From Gnetum montanum (lineage: Eukaryota > Streptophyta > Gnetopsida > Gnetales > Gnetaceae), in the NCBI GenBank assembly GCA_015680685.1, contig MNCI01022467.1, forward strand, positions 138,215-202,214: a stretch of DNA of 64,000 nucleotides, written 5' to 3'. Shown here piece by piece: positions 24,060 through 36,002 of the stretch. Below the pieces are notes generated by a model, which saw only the letters and a list, made by a program, of their open reading frames with translations, was not told the DNA's origin and did not search any database. Positions within the stretch are counted from its first letter, which is position 1. Each line of letters opens with the position of its first letter. The position numbers and the translations under genes are program-made.

Positions 24060-24470
24060 CCTACTTGTTAAATGCCACATAGATCAAGTGCTAAAACTAA
24101 ACCCTAGATTGTCAAGTAGCTTGCACACATGCTTAGCTTGACTTGCTCACATGCAGTCAACTTGCCTTACTCACGTGTGTCATGCTGTTGTCACGCTACC
24201 CTGTTGGTCATGCTGCTGCCTTGTTGGTCATGTTGCCCTGTTGGTCACGCTGACCCTATTTCACACGCTGCAATTGCACACGCTGGCTTGCACACACTGT
24301 AGGTCATGCTGAGCTACTTATGCTATTCACCTATCACACATGCTGAGCTACTCACGCTGCCAGTCACGCTAAGCTTGCACACACTGCACATGTCGTGAGT
24401 TACTCATGTTTGCTCACACTGCACGCTACCAGCCCATTCACACTGCACACTACTAATTAGGACACATTGC
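24060..24470 (+). repeat. Element C leader motif field
   Basis: Dense TCACGCTG / GGTCATGCTG / CACACGCTG words, the same words as in the U3 of the C LTR. Non-coding. Confidence 0.7.
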
Positions 24471-24471
24471 C

Positions 24472-27400
24472 ATGGAATCTACCTAGATCAACCCTACTTA
24501 CATAATCCTCACACTAGAATAGTATAACTTCATTTGTGTGAAGATTCAAGCTAGCCAACCTATCAATCGTGTAGAAAGAGAGGCAAAACAAAAATACAAT
24601 CTCATTTACAAGGGAGGTCATGAGTTCATTCCCTCATCATTTGACATAATCCCTCTTTTTGAGCCCCACCATTGACTAATATCTCAGCTCCTCATGGCAA
24701 GAATTCAAGCCTTACAGTCACTCCTGATAGAGCCTCATAGTAGAGATGAGGAAAACGATTTTGCAGCCCAATCTGAGCATGGAGATTCGTACCATTATGG
24801 TAGTCCTCATACCCATGCAAACCCATCATTCCAACCTTTAATTGGAATGTCATTAGTTATACCAGCTTCCACATCCACCTGCTACATACCACAGATACAA
24901 ACCTGTGGAGCACCTTTCATTACCCCAACCCAACATGTATAGGGTGTCACCTCACAACCTATGGCTAGGCAGTGGTTTCTACTAGCAGCTCAACAATACC
25001 AACCTACTTACTACAGCGTATCACACTCTATAATCCCACCTATGAATTTTGCTCCACCACAGCCACCAATAAGCCAACAGTCTCCCTTTCTGCAAACAAT
25101 ACAATAGTTGAGTTATTACCAACTGCAATTTACTCAACCCACCAGTCTACCTACCACCAAAGAGTGGTCAAACACACAAAAAATTATGCACTCATTAGCT
25201 GAAGACTTAAAATGCCTTAAAATGGAAAATATTGAGGAAGTGTAGGTGCTGGATTTCTATCAAGATGACCCAATCCACCCTTTAGTCCCACCATTAACCT
25301 TGCTAAAGGGAATCTTGTTGCCTCAACTGACCAAGTACAATGGAGAGGGAGATCCAAATGCCCACCTAGTGACATTTCAACTAGAATGTCTATTGCTCCA
25401 GGCCTGGCCCCATGCGATTCTATGTGTATTTTCCATGTTCTTAAAGGGAAAAGCCTTAGACTAGTACCAAACTTTACCCCATAACGTCATATCCTCTTTG
25501 GAGGATTTGTTACATCAGTTCGTTACCCGCTTTAAATATAATTTAAATCCCGAAGCCACATTAGAAGGTTTAATTCAAATTAAGCAAGCACCGTTAGAGC
25601 CAGTGCAAAAATTCATCCAAAGATGGAGTGTGGCCTTGAATGAACTTCATGAGCCTATTTCTGAAGCATATCTACTTACCATCATTAAGGCGACCGTGAA
25701 TGACTTTATCAAATTGAAAATTTACTATTTAAAACCACATACCTTGAGCCAAGCATTTGTGAAAATTAAAGACATAGAGGAGGCAGCATAATCAACCAAT
25801 GACCCAGCTTATGTGGCCTAAAAAAACCAACATACTTGCAAGCAAAACACAACCAAGGCAATGGTAGCCACAATTACAAAAGCAACCAACTAGGGCCCAA
25901 TTGCTAAGAAACCTAAAGCCCCAACTAACAAAGCCACCAACTTTGGCACCAACTCACCTACATCGATAGGGGCCACCCCAAGGCCCAACTTTCAACCCAA
26001 GGACTACTCAAAGTATACACCATTACCGATGCAACCCTCTCAACTATTGGAGTAACTCTTGAAAGCCAAGAAAACCCAACATAAACATGTGTCGGTGATT
26101 ACCCACCAAAAACATGATAGGTACTGTGAACTACTAAGGAACCCCACCTTAGCAGTACCAAATGAGCCCCCAGTCCCACAACATTTTAAATTGGACCAAT
26201 ATTGTCATTACCATCAAATAGCTGGTCACAGTATAGAAAACTATCATGCTTTGCAAGATGACATGTAAAGAATGATAGAGCAAGGCCAACTAGTGATCGA
26301 CATGGCGAGTCAATCCAACACAAATGATACCTCCTATGTCATAAACTCAATTAGCATAGGTGACAAGCCCAAACCTATGCAACAACCTTTTATGATCTGT
26401 GTGCCTCCTAGCAAGGCAAGGGTCCCCTCAGCTTCCACAAATAAGAGGCCTCCCTTTGTTATCAAAGTGCCACCTCATAAACCCACAACATCCTTTGTGG
26501 TAAAGGTTCCACAAAAACCATTCACTAAGATGATAAATTGGCAACAATAATTTAGTACGACATTAAATTGCCAACAACTTTCCATCGCGATGCTAAACAC
26601 ACAAGTTGCTCTGACGACACCAACACCAAGCCCAAGTTCCAGCAACTTGGCCACATACAAGCAGTAGAAACCCAAGTCACCAACACCTAAACCACAAACC
26701 AGCCCTAGCTCTACTCCTAAGCCCATTAAACAATAACCCTTATGCATCGCCTCTCCACAAGAGCCCTACATTATGGCTCACACAATAAAGGAGGCTCCCA
26801 CCATGACGAACATAAATGACAACCTCGCAGACGTACTATCTCATGCACACAATGCATTAAAATGTAAGAATGTAACGCCTACCTTGCTCGACCTCATCTT
26901 AACATCATCAAAGCATTGCCAATCACTAGCATACATGCTTGCCTCCATCCCTACTATAGAAAACATGTCTCCAAATGAAGATGCGATTTGTGTAGCCATT
27001 ATATCCCCTGTACAACAAGATACAAACACAATGACTCTAACCTTCCACAACAACGATGTCAAGATCAACCCCAAATAAGGGGAGGTCACACATGCACCGT
27101 TGAATACTAGTGTAAACATAGGAAAATATACAGTACACAGAGTACACATCGATGATGGTGCGGCAAAAAATGTTTTTTCACACTCCATCGTCAAACAACT
27201 AGGCCTAAAGCACAATATTCAATCGATCGAAATCGAGTCTCTAAACTCCTTTGATGGAGCACACGTAGCCATTAAAGGCACAATCCACATTTCCTTCATA
27301 ATAGGGGACCATCATCCCACATTTTCAAACTTTACAGTTGTCAACAAGATGCCAAGCTACTACATGATCCTAGGATGCCCCTGGCTAGCTAGGTCATGCA

Positions 27401-27540
27401 CAGTGTCATCTCCCATCCACCAAGAACTCCACCTCCTCCACAAAGGGAGGGAGATCATCATATGTGATGACAATGTCCCATCCACCCAGTATCCCTTGAG
27501 ATCCTTTGTTCAAAATGACGTTAAACTATCCTTTGTCTAA
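24472..27540 (+). pseudogene. gag-pro: Fused gag-protease frame, element C (nonsense-riddled, no frameshift seen)
   Basis: From ATG 24472 to the terminal TAA at 27538 all conserved blocks stay in one frame (1023 codons). Order: YNFICVKIQ and GGHEFIPS (24520-24640); a Pro/Gln-rich domain; capsid core 25240-25790 (FYQDDP, LTKYNGEGDP, LLLQAWPHAI, LEDLLHQFVTRF, APLEPVQKFIQRW); knuckle-like segment at about 26200 (CHYH-x4-H-x4-Y) with ALQDDM; SYVINSISIG; Lys/Pro linker; LAYMLASIP at 26930; protease VHIDDGAAKN near 27150, ILGCPWLA and SSPIHQELHLL. About fifteen in-frame stops are nearly all TAG or TAA in a CAG or CAA context, for example 24484, 24520, 25105, 25243, 25462, 25789 and 27076. Gag and protease were therefore a single polyprotein without a frameshift signal. 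Confidence 0.9.
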
Positions 27541-28170
27541 AATGATGTTAAACTGTCCTTTGTCCAAAATGACGTTAAACTAGAAATGGCTCGAAATGGC
27601 CTAAAACTATCATTGTTTGCATTGCTTTTCTTTCACTCATGCATTTTAACTCTATTTACAATAGGTTTATCTTGATGTTTTTCTTCTTCCTAGTTGATCT
27701 TTGTAGGATCTTAAAGATACAAAACATGACCATGCATGCAACATCATGTCTTACATAAGCAATGTAAGCACAGACAGTCTGTTATGACTATAAACTGGCA
27801 CAGAACATGTCCTGGCATCATGACTTAAAACTGATACCATAGAATAGTCCTCACATCATGACTTAAAATTGATACCATAGATTGTCCTGGGGTTATGACA
27901 ATAAACCAACACCACAAAGCTCTGTTTGGTTTGACACTAAAATTCTGCTTCTGTCTTCCATGACGTGAAACTAGCATCCAAAGTTCACTAAGACTATAAA
28001 CTAGTTTGTCTCTTCGTCGGTCCGCTATGACTATAAACTAGCAATGCACCATCTGCTATGACACTAAACTAGCATAATCCTCAGGTCATGACATTAAACT
28101 GGCACAACATCCAACAGTCTACTTGGACTATAAACTACCACATCATAGTCTACCAGGATTTTAAACTGGC
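27511..28170 (+). repeat. Element C TTAAACT arrays
   Basis: AAAATGACGTTAAACTATCC at about 31-32 base spacing (27510-27610, the first unit overlapping the end of the protease frame). Then, from 27780, units of GACTATAAACTGGCAC, CATGACTTAAAACTGATACC and ATGACACTAAACTAGC at roughly 30-45 base spacing. Confidence 0.85.
27690..27706 (+). promoter_or_regulatory. Splice-acceptor-like site 1, element C
   Basis: Pyrimidine-rich run ending TTTGTAG before GATC; counterpart of 5070 in element A. Confidence 0.35.
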
Positions 28171-28440
28171 ATGTTGTTGATCTAATTCGAGCACCCACCA
28201 TTGGTGAAACCCTTGGGAGCACTCACAGCATCATTTCCTCCCATAATTTTGGTGATCTTTTGGAGCACTCGCTGTTAGTGCAGCTTTTAGAGGACTCATA
28301 GCATCATCACCTTGGCACCTTCACTAGCTTCCTAAGCATTTGCAATTGTCACAACATTTGACACATTTGCAGCATCTTCGCATCCAGCACCTATGGCATC
28401 TTCACATATAACATTTAAATTTGGCATTTCATTTGTGGAT

Positions 28441-28469
28441 TTCTTATCTTCTTGGAGTTGTGTTTGCAG
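28441..28469 (+). promoter_or_regulatory. Splice-acceptor-like site 2, element C
   Basis: TTCTTATCTTCTTGGAG...TTTGCAG, followed by GATTTAC; counterpart of sites in A, B, D and I. Confidence 0.5.
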
Positions 28470-29375
28470 GATTTACTACTTGAGGCATCCGTACACAGAT
28501 GCACTTCATCATGACGACAAGGTATCACATTCTTTCTGATGCACGTAACTAGGTTAATCAATTTGTTCATAAGTACATTCCCTACTCCTCATACATTCCC
28601 TATTTCCCATCATGTCCCCTTATCCTATCCAATTACACCTCCTTGATACATTGATACACATCCTCAAAGCTCTTGATACACTATTGCACACTGCAACTCT
28701 CTAAGCAGTTGCAATGTGTAACGCAATACATAATGCATGATAAAAAAATCAAACGCTCAAACACGAGCATGGCACAAAGGCAAACTCTTTCAAAAAGACC
28801 AAGAAAAGAAAAAAAATAAAAGAAAAGGAAAAGACAAAAGAAAAAAAATAATGAAAAAGAAGAAACAAACAAACAAAAAGAACGAACAAAAAGGTCAAAG
28901 AGAAAAATGAATAGAAAAAGTATTCATGACCCTGTTGACATCATAAAAAGACTATTGGCTATTCTCGTACAAGCCCCAGGCGAGAAGACAATTGTCTTGA
29001 AAAACAATTACACTCGTATCTCAAAGAGATCGTGTTGCACATCATCGTGTGTCTTTGGCTATTTACAACAGGCCTCGTACACACTCTATAAGAGTCCCAT
29101 TTCTCCAAAGAATGCATGCCCTCTATGCCTTGACTCCAAGTCTGCTAAAAACTAGCTACTAACAAGGACCAATGGCATAGCTTGTTCACGTGAGAGCATT
29201 CCTATCTTACAAGTCCAACAGCAATCATATCCCTTGATCAACCCTCGATCTTCCTCAGATACAATCAAATCCCTTGCATCTTGAATAGAATTTCCTCAAT
29301 CCCATGTACTTTTGAAAATGGTGTGATGACATCTGGCCAAGGTCCGATGGATAATGCTTAGTACATGATTGTTCA
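28470..29375 (+). other. Element C 3' non-coding spacer with purine-rich tract
   Basis: Alignable with the spacer of element A. The stretch 28740-28905 is almost pure A/G. Open frames here on either strand are of low complexity and not believed. Confidence 0.6.
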
Positions 29376-29444
29376 TGTTATTTTGCACTTCTTTGTCGAC
29401 ACCTCTTAGGTGGATTCCTCCAGATGTCAACAAAGAGGGGCCAA
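29376..29444 (+). promoter_or_regulatory. Conserved pre-LTR block and polypurine tract, element C
   Basis: TTCTTTGTCGACACCTCTTA, a spacer, then CAACAAAGAGGGGCCAA before the LTR. Confidence 0.85.
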
Positions 29445-30368
29445 TGAAACACCACTAATTTTGGCCTAAACACTTCAAAAATAACTCAAGCCCTTTCAAA
29501 GTTTCAGAGAAAAAATCTAGCTAAGGCATGGAACTCACGCTGGCTTGGGAACTCACGCTGGATGCTGGACACTGATAATTCACGTTGGATGTTGTGGTCA
29601 TGCTACAACATGACCTCCAACGTAACAGCCTCCAAACCAACTCAAAATGACTTGATTTCAAATGTGCAGGTCATCCTCAAGCATCCTTAGGCTCATCATC
29701 GACAACCTCCAGCTCCAACCTCCATAAAATTCTAGTTTCAAAAGTTAAAAATTGCAAGTTTTCATAGGTGCTTGCAAGTGATTCAAATCTCGATTCCATC
29801 TACAAATTCTATGCCTAAACCTAGCCAAAACCTATAAATACCCTATCAATTCACTTAAACTAGAGTGGTAATTTTGAAGGTTAACAGCTTGGGAAGCATC
29901 GACCAGTAGCCTAGGACACTCAAACACACTTGACTCCTAGCATCCGAGCACTTCACACATCACCCCGAGGCTTAGTGCTTGACCTACCATCCACATGCAT
30001 AGCTACGCTTTGACCAGTGCACATTCTTATTTAAACAATACAATAAAGTTCATTATTTCTTGCCATTTATATTGTTTACTCTGTTTACACTTTGTTTACA
30101 ATATAATTCTGCATAATTCTGTTTACATTTCATTTACATTCCATATACATTTTGTACGTCATCCTTTATGATAATCCAACACTAGCCGTAGCTTACACTT
30201 GGGGAAGTCCTTGGTTGATTTGCGTGTAGACCATCCAAGGCGTTCTACCTTTGTTTCCTTTTCCAGCTTGCCCTTTGGTGAAGGCAAGGTTAGCTATGCC
30301 TACCCAACGATCTTTCGGTGTCTTTTCTTTTTCCTTACAGCCTTACACCGATGATTTAGGTTAGTAAA
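29445..30368 (+). repeat. Element C 3' LTR (924 bp, U3 deletion)
   Basis: Starts TGAAACACCAC and ends GGTTAGTAAA. It matches the 5' LTR on both sides of a junction near 29770-29785, where about 690 bases of U3 are missing. Confidence 0.9.
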
Positions 30369-30985
30369 ACTAGCTCAAGTATTGACTACTATCCCTATAA
30401 ATAGAGACATTCCTACCAATAGAGAGTTGATTCACTCTATCATTGAGTAAGCTTCACTTAGGGACAATGGACATGAACCCATGCTCAACTTCCATTATAG
30501 TGAAGTCAAGATTGACTCTTGAAATGAAGAGGTGATATCCACCCCTCTCCTTATCATCATACATGTTGGTAGATACAAGATCCATTGTGTTCATGTGGAT
30601 GATGGGATGACCATGAATATGATACCATATTCTATTGTTGACAAGTAAGGTTTAGCCAAGAATATCAGGGTGACCACCACTTTAGCACTCAAATCATTTA
30701 GTGGCTAAAAAATAGTAGTATGAATATCCATCACTCTAGATTTTGTAGCTATTGAGGAATTCCCTACATTCACCAACTTCCTATTGGTTGAAGAAATACT
30801 CAGTTTCAACTTGATCCTAGGAAGACCATGGTTAGTGAAGCTTTAGGTAGTTTCATCTCTTATACATCAGAAGATTCACTTGCCATATAAAGGTGGGGAA
30901 ACTGTGATCTATGGGAATAATGTGTCACTGCCATTAGTTAACTATGTTAACATTGATCGAGGTTCTAAGGTGGAGTTTTAAGAGG
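30369..30985 (+). pseudogene. pro: Decayed linker and protease, element B (right half)
   Basis: Continues the frame cut at 22389: AQVLTTIPINRDIP aligns with the linkers of A, C and D. Next come VGRYKIHCVHVDDGMTMNMIPYSIVDK around 30570-30650 (active-site D-D-G kept), NLILGRPWLVK at about 30810 and SSLIHQKIHLPYKGGE. In-frame stops include TGA at about 30520 and several TAA/TAG. No reverse transcriptase follows; within 350 bases the TTAAACT array begins. Confidence 0.85.
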
Positions 30986-31289
30986 AAACTCCTAACACTT
31001 AGACTATGGACAACAACAATTAGAGCAACAATAATGTGGGTAATGCCAACTTTACGACATGAGAAAATCAACAAAAAATGCCTAAAAATTTCCATGCTAA
31101 ATGATAGAAATGGTGACCATAGGATCGTGCCAAATGAACTCAACCTCTCAAATATCAAGCAACAAGTTCATGGTAAATGTCTCATCCATTCTTTTGCCAA
31201 TTTTTTGTTGACCTTTACAAATATCATGTTTCAATGTTGGCTCTAGCCTTACGTGATTTTTTGATAGCATCCCATACTTGCTAGACAAC

Positions 31290-31425
31290 ATGTGGACTAT
31301 GGTTTTCTATGGCCTTAAACTGGCAATATTGTGGATTAATATGGCCTTGACCTAGCAACATTACTGCCTACTAGGATCTTAAATTAGTGAAGAAATGGCC
31401 TACTAGGGCCTAAAACTACTGAGCA
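31290..31425 (+). repeat. Element B TTAAACT array, left block
   Basis: TATGGCCTTAAACTGGCA, TATGGCCTTGACCTAGCA, AGGATCTTAAATTAG and AGGGCCTAAAACTACT at 30-40 base spacing. A second block of the same type lies at 34905-35030. Confidence 0.75.
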
Positions 31426-31429
31426 TATT

Positions 31430-34400
31430 GAACTTTTAGCTAATCTACTCAATAGCCTCACATGTCAGTTTACTTATATGCATATACCTTTGGCTCATAA
31501 TTATCATTATGACACATTTTCATCTACTAATTTTAGTTCATGGCCTTATTACATTTACCATATATGTTTATATGAAACCTATAAAACATAAGAAAATATA
31601 AAACTAATGTGTAGTCGTAGTCACATTGTGTGACAACAATCAAATAATACCAAAATGTTTATGTCTATGCCATAGTGTTACTATGTAATACATGGTCTTT
31701 ATGACCTTTGTAACCAAGTAGAAGAAACTATATCAAACAACAAAGAAAAGCATAATAGAATGCAATTGGTCCTATAGTAGCCAAGGTTGAGCTATAAGGG
31801 GGGGAGAGGAAAGATCATTGTCTACATCATAGCCAATCATCATCATAGCCTGGAGCCTATAGGCATAAAAAAAATGCATGCAATTAGTGATCAATGACAA
31901 GAAATATTGATGAAAAAACTCCAAAATTCTACACTTAATAAAAGGAACAACATTAAATCATGATAGGTAAGTACTTCAACTTTATATAGAAATTTATTTG
32001 GAAAAGAATTTAAAATCATATATATGCAAGGCATACAAAAATTAACACTATTTCCAAGAAGCATTTACAATAAGTAAACATATTAGCTTCTTAAATGAGA
32101 GGATGTAGAATTTTCTTCCTATTAAAAAGGAAAATACTCTATCCAATGCCATAGTGGCTAATATAATATAAAAAACTACTTGTAAATAAATTACTATGGT
32201 AGAAACTATAGGATGTTTCTACTAACACAAAATGTTGTTACATTAACTAGTAGGATATATATGTAACACAAATTGTGCAAAGTCACTAAACTTGAAACAT
32301 GAAATTTCAATAGTAGTTGTAACAACAAGAAACATTTACGATAGATATCTTCATATGGAAGATAAATGATACACCTATTTGATGAATGTAAATAGGTTGT
32401 GTGACAAAAAAACGATTTGACCAATTGCTTAATCACTATCCAGTGATTAAGATACTAATATCAAGATTAAATAGCCAAGTTTTTCAACATCATCCTTACA
32501 CCATTGCTTTTACACACCATAAATAGAACATAAATTCAAGCAAATAGTTGCTTCCTTTGAGATTTGGTGCAACAATAGAATCAAAGAGTGGATTCAAAAA
32601 AATTTCTTCCTTTGGATTTCAATGCATCCACAAGAACCACATAAAATTTCATCTTGTGAAGTTAAATGCTTCCTCAAAATAAAGAAGAAACGTTTAGATA
32701 AATAGATTTCTCTAAATTCCAAGACATCGACATAGTTGGCAAAGATTCTGTAACACTAATTTTGACTTCTTTGCTTAGTACCATGAATGTAAAAGTCTTC
32801 AATTTGATCTCAATATGGTAAAAATTATTTTCTAGAGAAAAATCAAAATTTGTGAAAGTCCATTGCATTGCATATTGTAGAAATTAATGATCTTGAAAGA
32901 AAACATTTTTCTTGAGGCATAACATAACACTCTGATTTGTGATTATGAACTAGTAGAATTGTGCCATGACAAAGAGCATCCAAGTTTTTCTTAGATAAAA
33001 TGTAATGCCAAAAATGCATAAAACACCAACATCCAAATCATCCATTTGCTGAGGTTCAATAGCCCTAATGTAAAGCATAGGGTAGGGATTCAAAAAATGG
33101 ATTTTTCTTCCATTTTCATTAAGGTGATAAGGATTTGTAGGTAAAGAATTTTTCTTAATAACTAAGTTCAATTTTTTACATTATTTACAAAAGAAAACAC
33201 CTTTTGCTAAGATGCTATGCTTGCTACTATGCATTGCTAGCTGCTACTGGGTGCTAGTTGGTAGTGTGGCCTTGTCACATTAAATAGTGGCATGGTTGAG
33301 GCATAGCCCTATGTTGCTATGCCCACTATTCAGTCCCATGCACCAAAAACCACCGTATAGCCTACCCCACTCTCATCTTGGCCCTCCATTGCCTACTGCA
33401 TCCCATGTCTACACCCATTGTTTAGTGTCACTATCAGTGTTTTCCAATGACCATTTTTGTTGTTGCAGTGCTATTGCTACTATGTCGCCTATTGCCTGTT
33501 GCTCTCTCACACTCTACTGGCCTATTGCCTTAGGTCTTAGAATAGCCTTCCTTGATACTAGCCAAGTCAGCATAGTCCCTTGTCCATGCTAGATCAATGT
33601 TGACCAATGTAGAGCTAGTGTGGATGCCACAAAAAATCCTTTCCTTATGTGCCTTTACTCCACCTTGGAAGGCAAAAAAAATAATAAAAAAAATAACACC
33701 TTCTACTAGAACCTTGCCAATAGTTGCGACGGTGTTGGCTAGTAATGCGATCATGCCATGTTGATGTGTGGTAGGGCTAAGGCATGACCCTATGCTACCT
33801 TGCCTTCTAACTTTACCATCACCCTTTATTCCTACAACCAGTAGCTACCACCACTCACACACATGCCCACATTGCATAGTTCCATTCTTGTTGTCGCATG
33901 CATCCATCATCCACTCCCTCACACCTGTGGTCCCTTTTCTTGTGCCTACCATTATGCCACACACTACCACATTTCACCATGTGACTTGTAGCTACATAGG
34001 TTGTGTCTTAGCAGTATGGAAAGTGTGGTAGCCTATGTCGAACATTTCATGGATGAAGGTGGCACTACCCATGGCATCAAGAAAAGCAACATTGTGGCCA
34101 CCTCCAATAACACACTATTCCCTACCCTTTATTACTTCCCCTCTTATAGCTCAAATGAAGAAATATCTTTCTCTATGCCCTACCTCATCAAAGGGAATTA
34201 TTAAAATAAATAAATTTTTTATACGTTGTGCAAGGGCCATGCTAGCCCTATAGATGGTTGCATTAGCCCTACAAAGGACTACGCCATCTTGTAGGGGTCA
34301 CGTAGGCTTGTATAGGCAACATAGCCCTATATAAGGCCACACTAACTCTTAGGGCCATGCATTGAGGTGGTTCCACACTAGCCCTTGACACTACCTACCA

Positions 34401-34890
34401 TCACCAAACATTGCCATTGTCCATTGCTGCAATTTAAAGTCATCAATCATCACCATCATAGACACACTCTACTACAAAAACCCTCCTCTATCCACATTGG
34501 ATCCATGTTCTCCAAAATGAGTAAATCATCAAAATATTTCTTTTCATTGCCCTACTCTCCACTCCATGCTCATCCATGCTAGTTAACATGAAACCAGCAT
34601 GGATGTCATGATCCAACTCTACATTTCCACACTCATCCATGCTAGTCAGCATGGAACTAGCATTGACACCACAATTCAATGTTGTTCCATGCTCATCCAC
34701 GTTGGTTAGAAAAAATTAAGCTTGTTCAAGATCACATTAAATACTTATTATGCAACACACAAGTTATCATGTAGCCCTAGTTTTATCTAATGCTCACATG
34801 TTTACTTGTAGTTTTGTTTACTATTTTTTCACATGTTGAAATGAATGATTGATGTTGATAAGTGAGCCTTCATGATATCTCCTGCATGAT
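31430..34890. other. Unclassified block splitting the element B array; internal repeats
   Basis: 31430-33180 is AT-rich with no feature I recognise. 33240-34100 contains an imperfect direct repeat of about 483 bases (TTGAGGCATAGCCCTATG near 33294 and GGCTAAGGCATGACCCTATG near 33775). 34565-34700 has about 60-63 base units (CATCCATGCTAGTCAGCATG at 34634, with relatives at 34571 and 34694). AGCCCTA words recur at 34240-34380, with a TATATAAGG at about 34330. It may be a separate insertion, but I found no LTR ends or inverted termini. Confidence 0.5.
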
Positions 34891-34904
34891 AAAGAAGAAT
34901 TACC

Positions 34905-35030
34905 ATGGTTTGCTAAGACCTTAAACTAAAAATAGGGTTTTTTAAGGCTTTAAACTAGCACAATGGCCTACCATGTTCTTAAGCTAGCAACATTGCCTTC
35001 CATAGCTGTAAACTACCAACATTGGTGACC
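34905..35030 (+). repeat. Element B TTAAACT array, right block
   Basis: AGACCTTAAACTAAAA, AGGCTTTAAACTAGCA, TGTTCTTAAGCTAGCA and AGCTGTAAACTACCA at about 30-base spacing. Confidence 0.75.
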
Positions 35031-35104
35031 TGGGAAGCTTGGTTTTCTTCATCATTTCACATGGCCTTATGCATTGTAGCATAAAAACATGCTTTCTTTG
35101 CTTG

Positions 35105-35940
35105 ATTTTCTTATTCTCTTAGAGGTATTCTTGTAGGATACCTGGAGCCATCACAAAGGTGAAACCCATCATGGAAACAAGCCACCATGTGACCTCAATG
35201 CAAAAGACTTGGTGAGTTTATCTTGCTATGTTAAGAATGCTTGTATAATTTCCCTCCCTCTAGCACCACTCCTTAAGCCCAACCTCATAACCCAATTATA
35301 ACCTTCCATACCCAAAGTAACAATGATGACCTATGATGACACTCATGCAGTATGGTTGTATGACATCCTTGCATCATGCTCCATCTTCAAGTCCATTTAA
35401 TGTAACACAACTTATTCAATGGGAGAATGATTAATTCCATCAAATGTAACACCTCTCATTTGGTGGGAAAAATAAGTTCATTGGGTGAAACATAGCTCAC
35501 TCACTAGGAAAACCATGTCAAAACCAACCTTAGAAAAGAAACCCAATGAAGGTTTCACCCCACAAAAAAAACAAATGGGGAAGAAAATTACCAAGAAGTC
35601 GAATGACCTAATGAAGACCAAATTGCCAAGATGGAAGCTCCAAACATGCAAAGGGAGGAGCCTAAATGGCCAAAATTCCTTAGAGCAGAGTGATGGTTTC
35701 TCAGATACATCTGCTAAGTAAACCACATTTTAAGACATAACATGTCAGTGCCACATTATATCCATGGTGTCAACACTTGGAATGCATTGTTAGCCTTCAT
35801 AACTAACTTTCTATAACCTCATTACCATTACCATTCCCTCATTATAGCCTTATCCTATCATCATCAGCACTCTTTGGTAGGGTTGAACATGATTGAATCA
35901 AGCATGAAGAGGGAACATCAGTGGTGGACCTATAGTGGTG
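35105..35940 (+). other. Element B acceptor-like site and 3' spacer
   Basis: TTTTCTTATTCTCTTAGAGG...TTGTAG ends at 35136 before GATACC and is the counterpart of the sites in A, C, D and I. The spacer that follows aligns with element I, for example GAAGGTTTCACCCCACAAAA near 35550 versus 54460. Non-coding. Confidence 0.55.
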
Positions 35941-36002
35941 TTTTGTATTCTTTGTCAGTGCCTCTTGGATTAATCCTCCAAATACCAACAAATAGGGGCC
36001 AA
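35941..36002 (+). promoter_or_regulatory. Conserved pre-LTR block and polypurine tract, element B
   Basis: ATTCTTTGTCAGTGCCTCTT, then AACAAATAGGGGCCAA before the LTR. Confidence 0.8.

Larger units (their letters stand above)
22390..30368 (+). mobile_element. Element C: complete non-autonomous gag-protease LTR retrotransposon
   Basis: Nested in B with target duplication ATTAG (22385-22389) and ACTAG (30369-30373, one mismatch). Order: 5' LTR, primer-like site, motif-rich leader, a single gag-protease reading frame (24472-27540), TTAAACT arrays, two acceptor-like sites, A-rich tract, conserved block, polypurine tract, 3' LTR. No pol. The 3' LTR is about 690 bases shorter because of an internal U3 deletion. 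This is the best complete example of the architecture in the window. Confidence 0.93.

Noticed and set aside
28681-28872. Phe-rich minus-strand open frame
   Set aside because: It is only the complement of the purine-rich tract.
31770-31815. AAGGGGGGGAGAGG as a copia polypurine tract
   Set aside because: No LTR pair or copia coding sequence could be found on either side.
33287-34253. Several His/Pro-rich open frames on the plus strand
   Set aside because: They follow the imperfect 483-base repeat and CCA-rich words; no domain and no support for coding.
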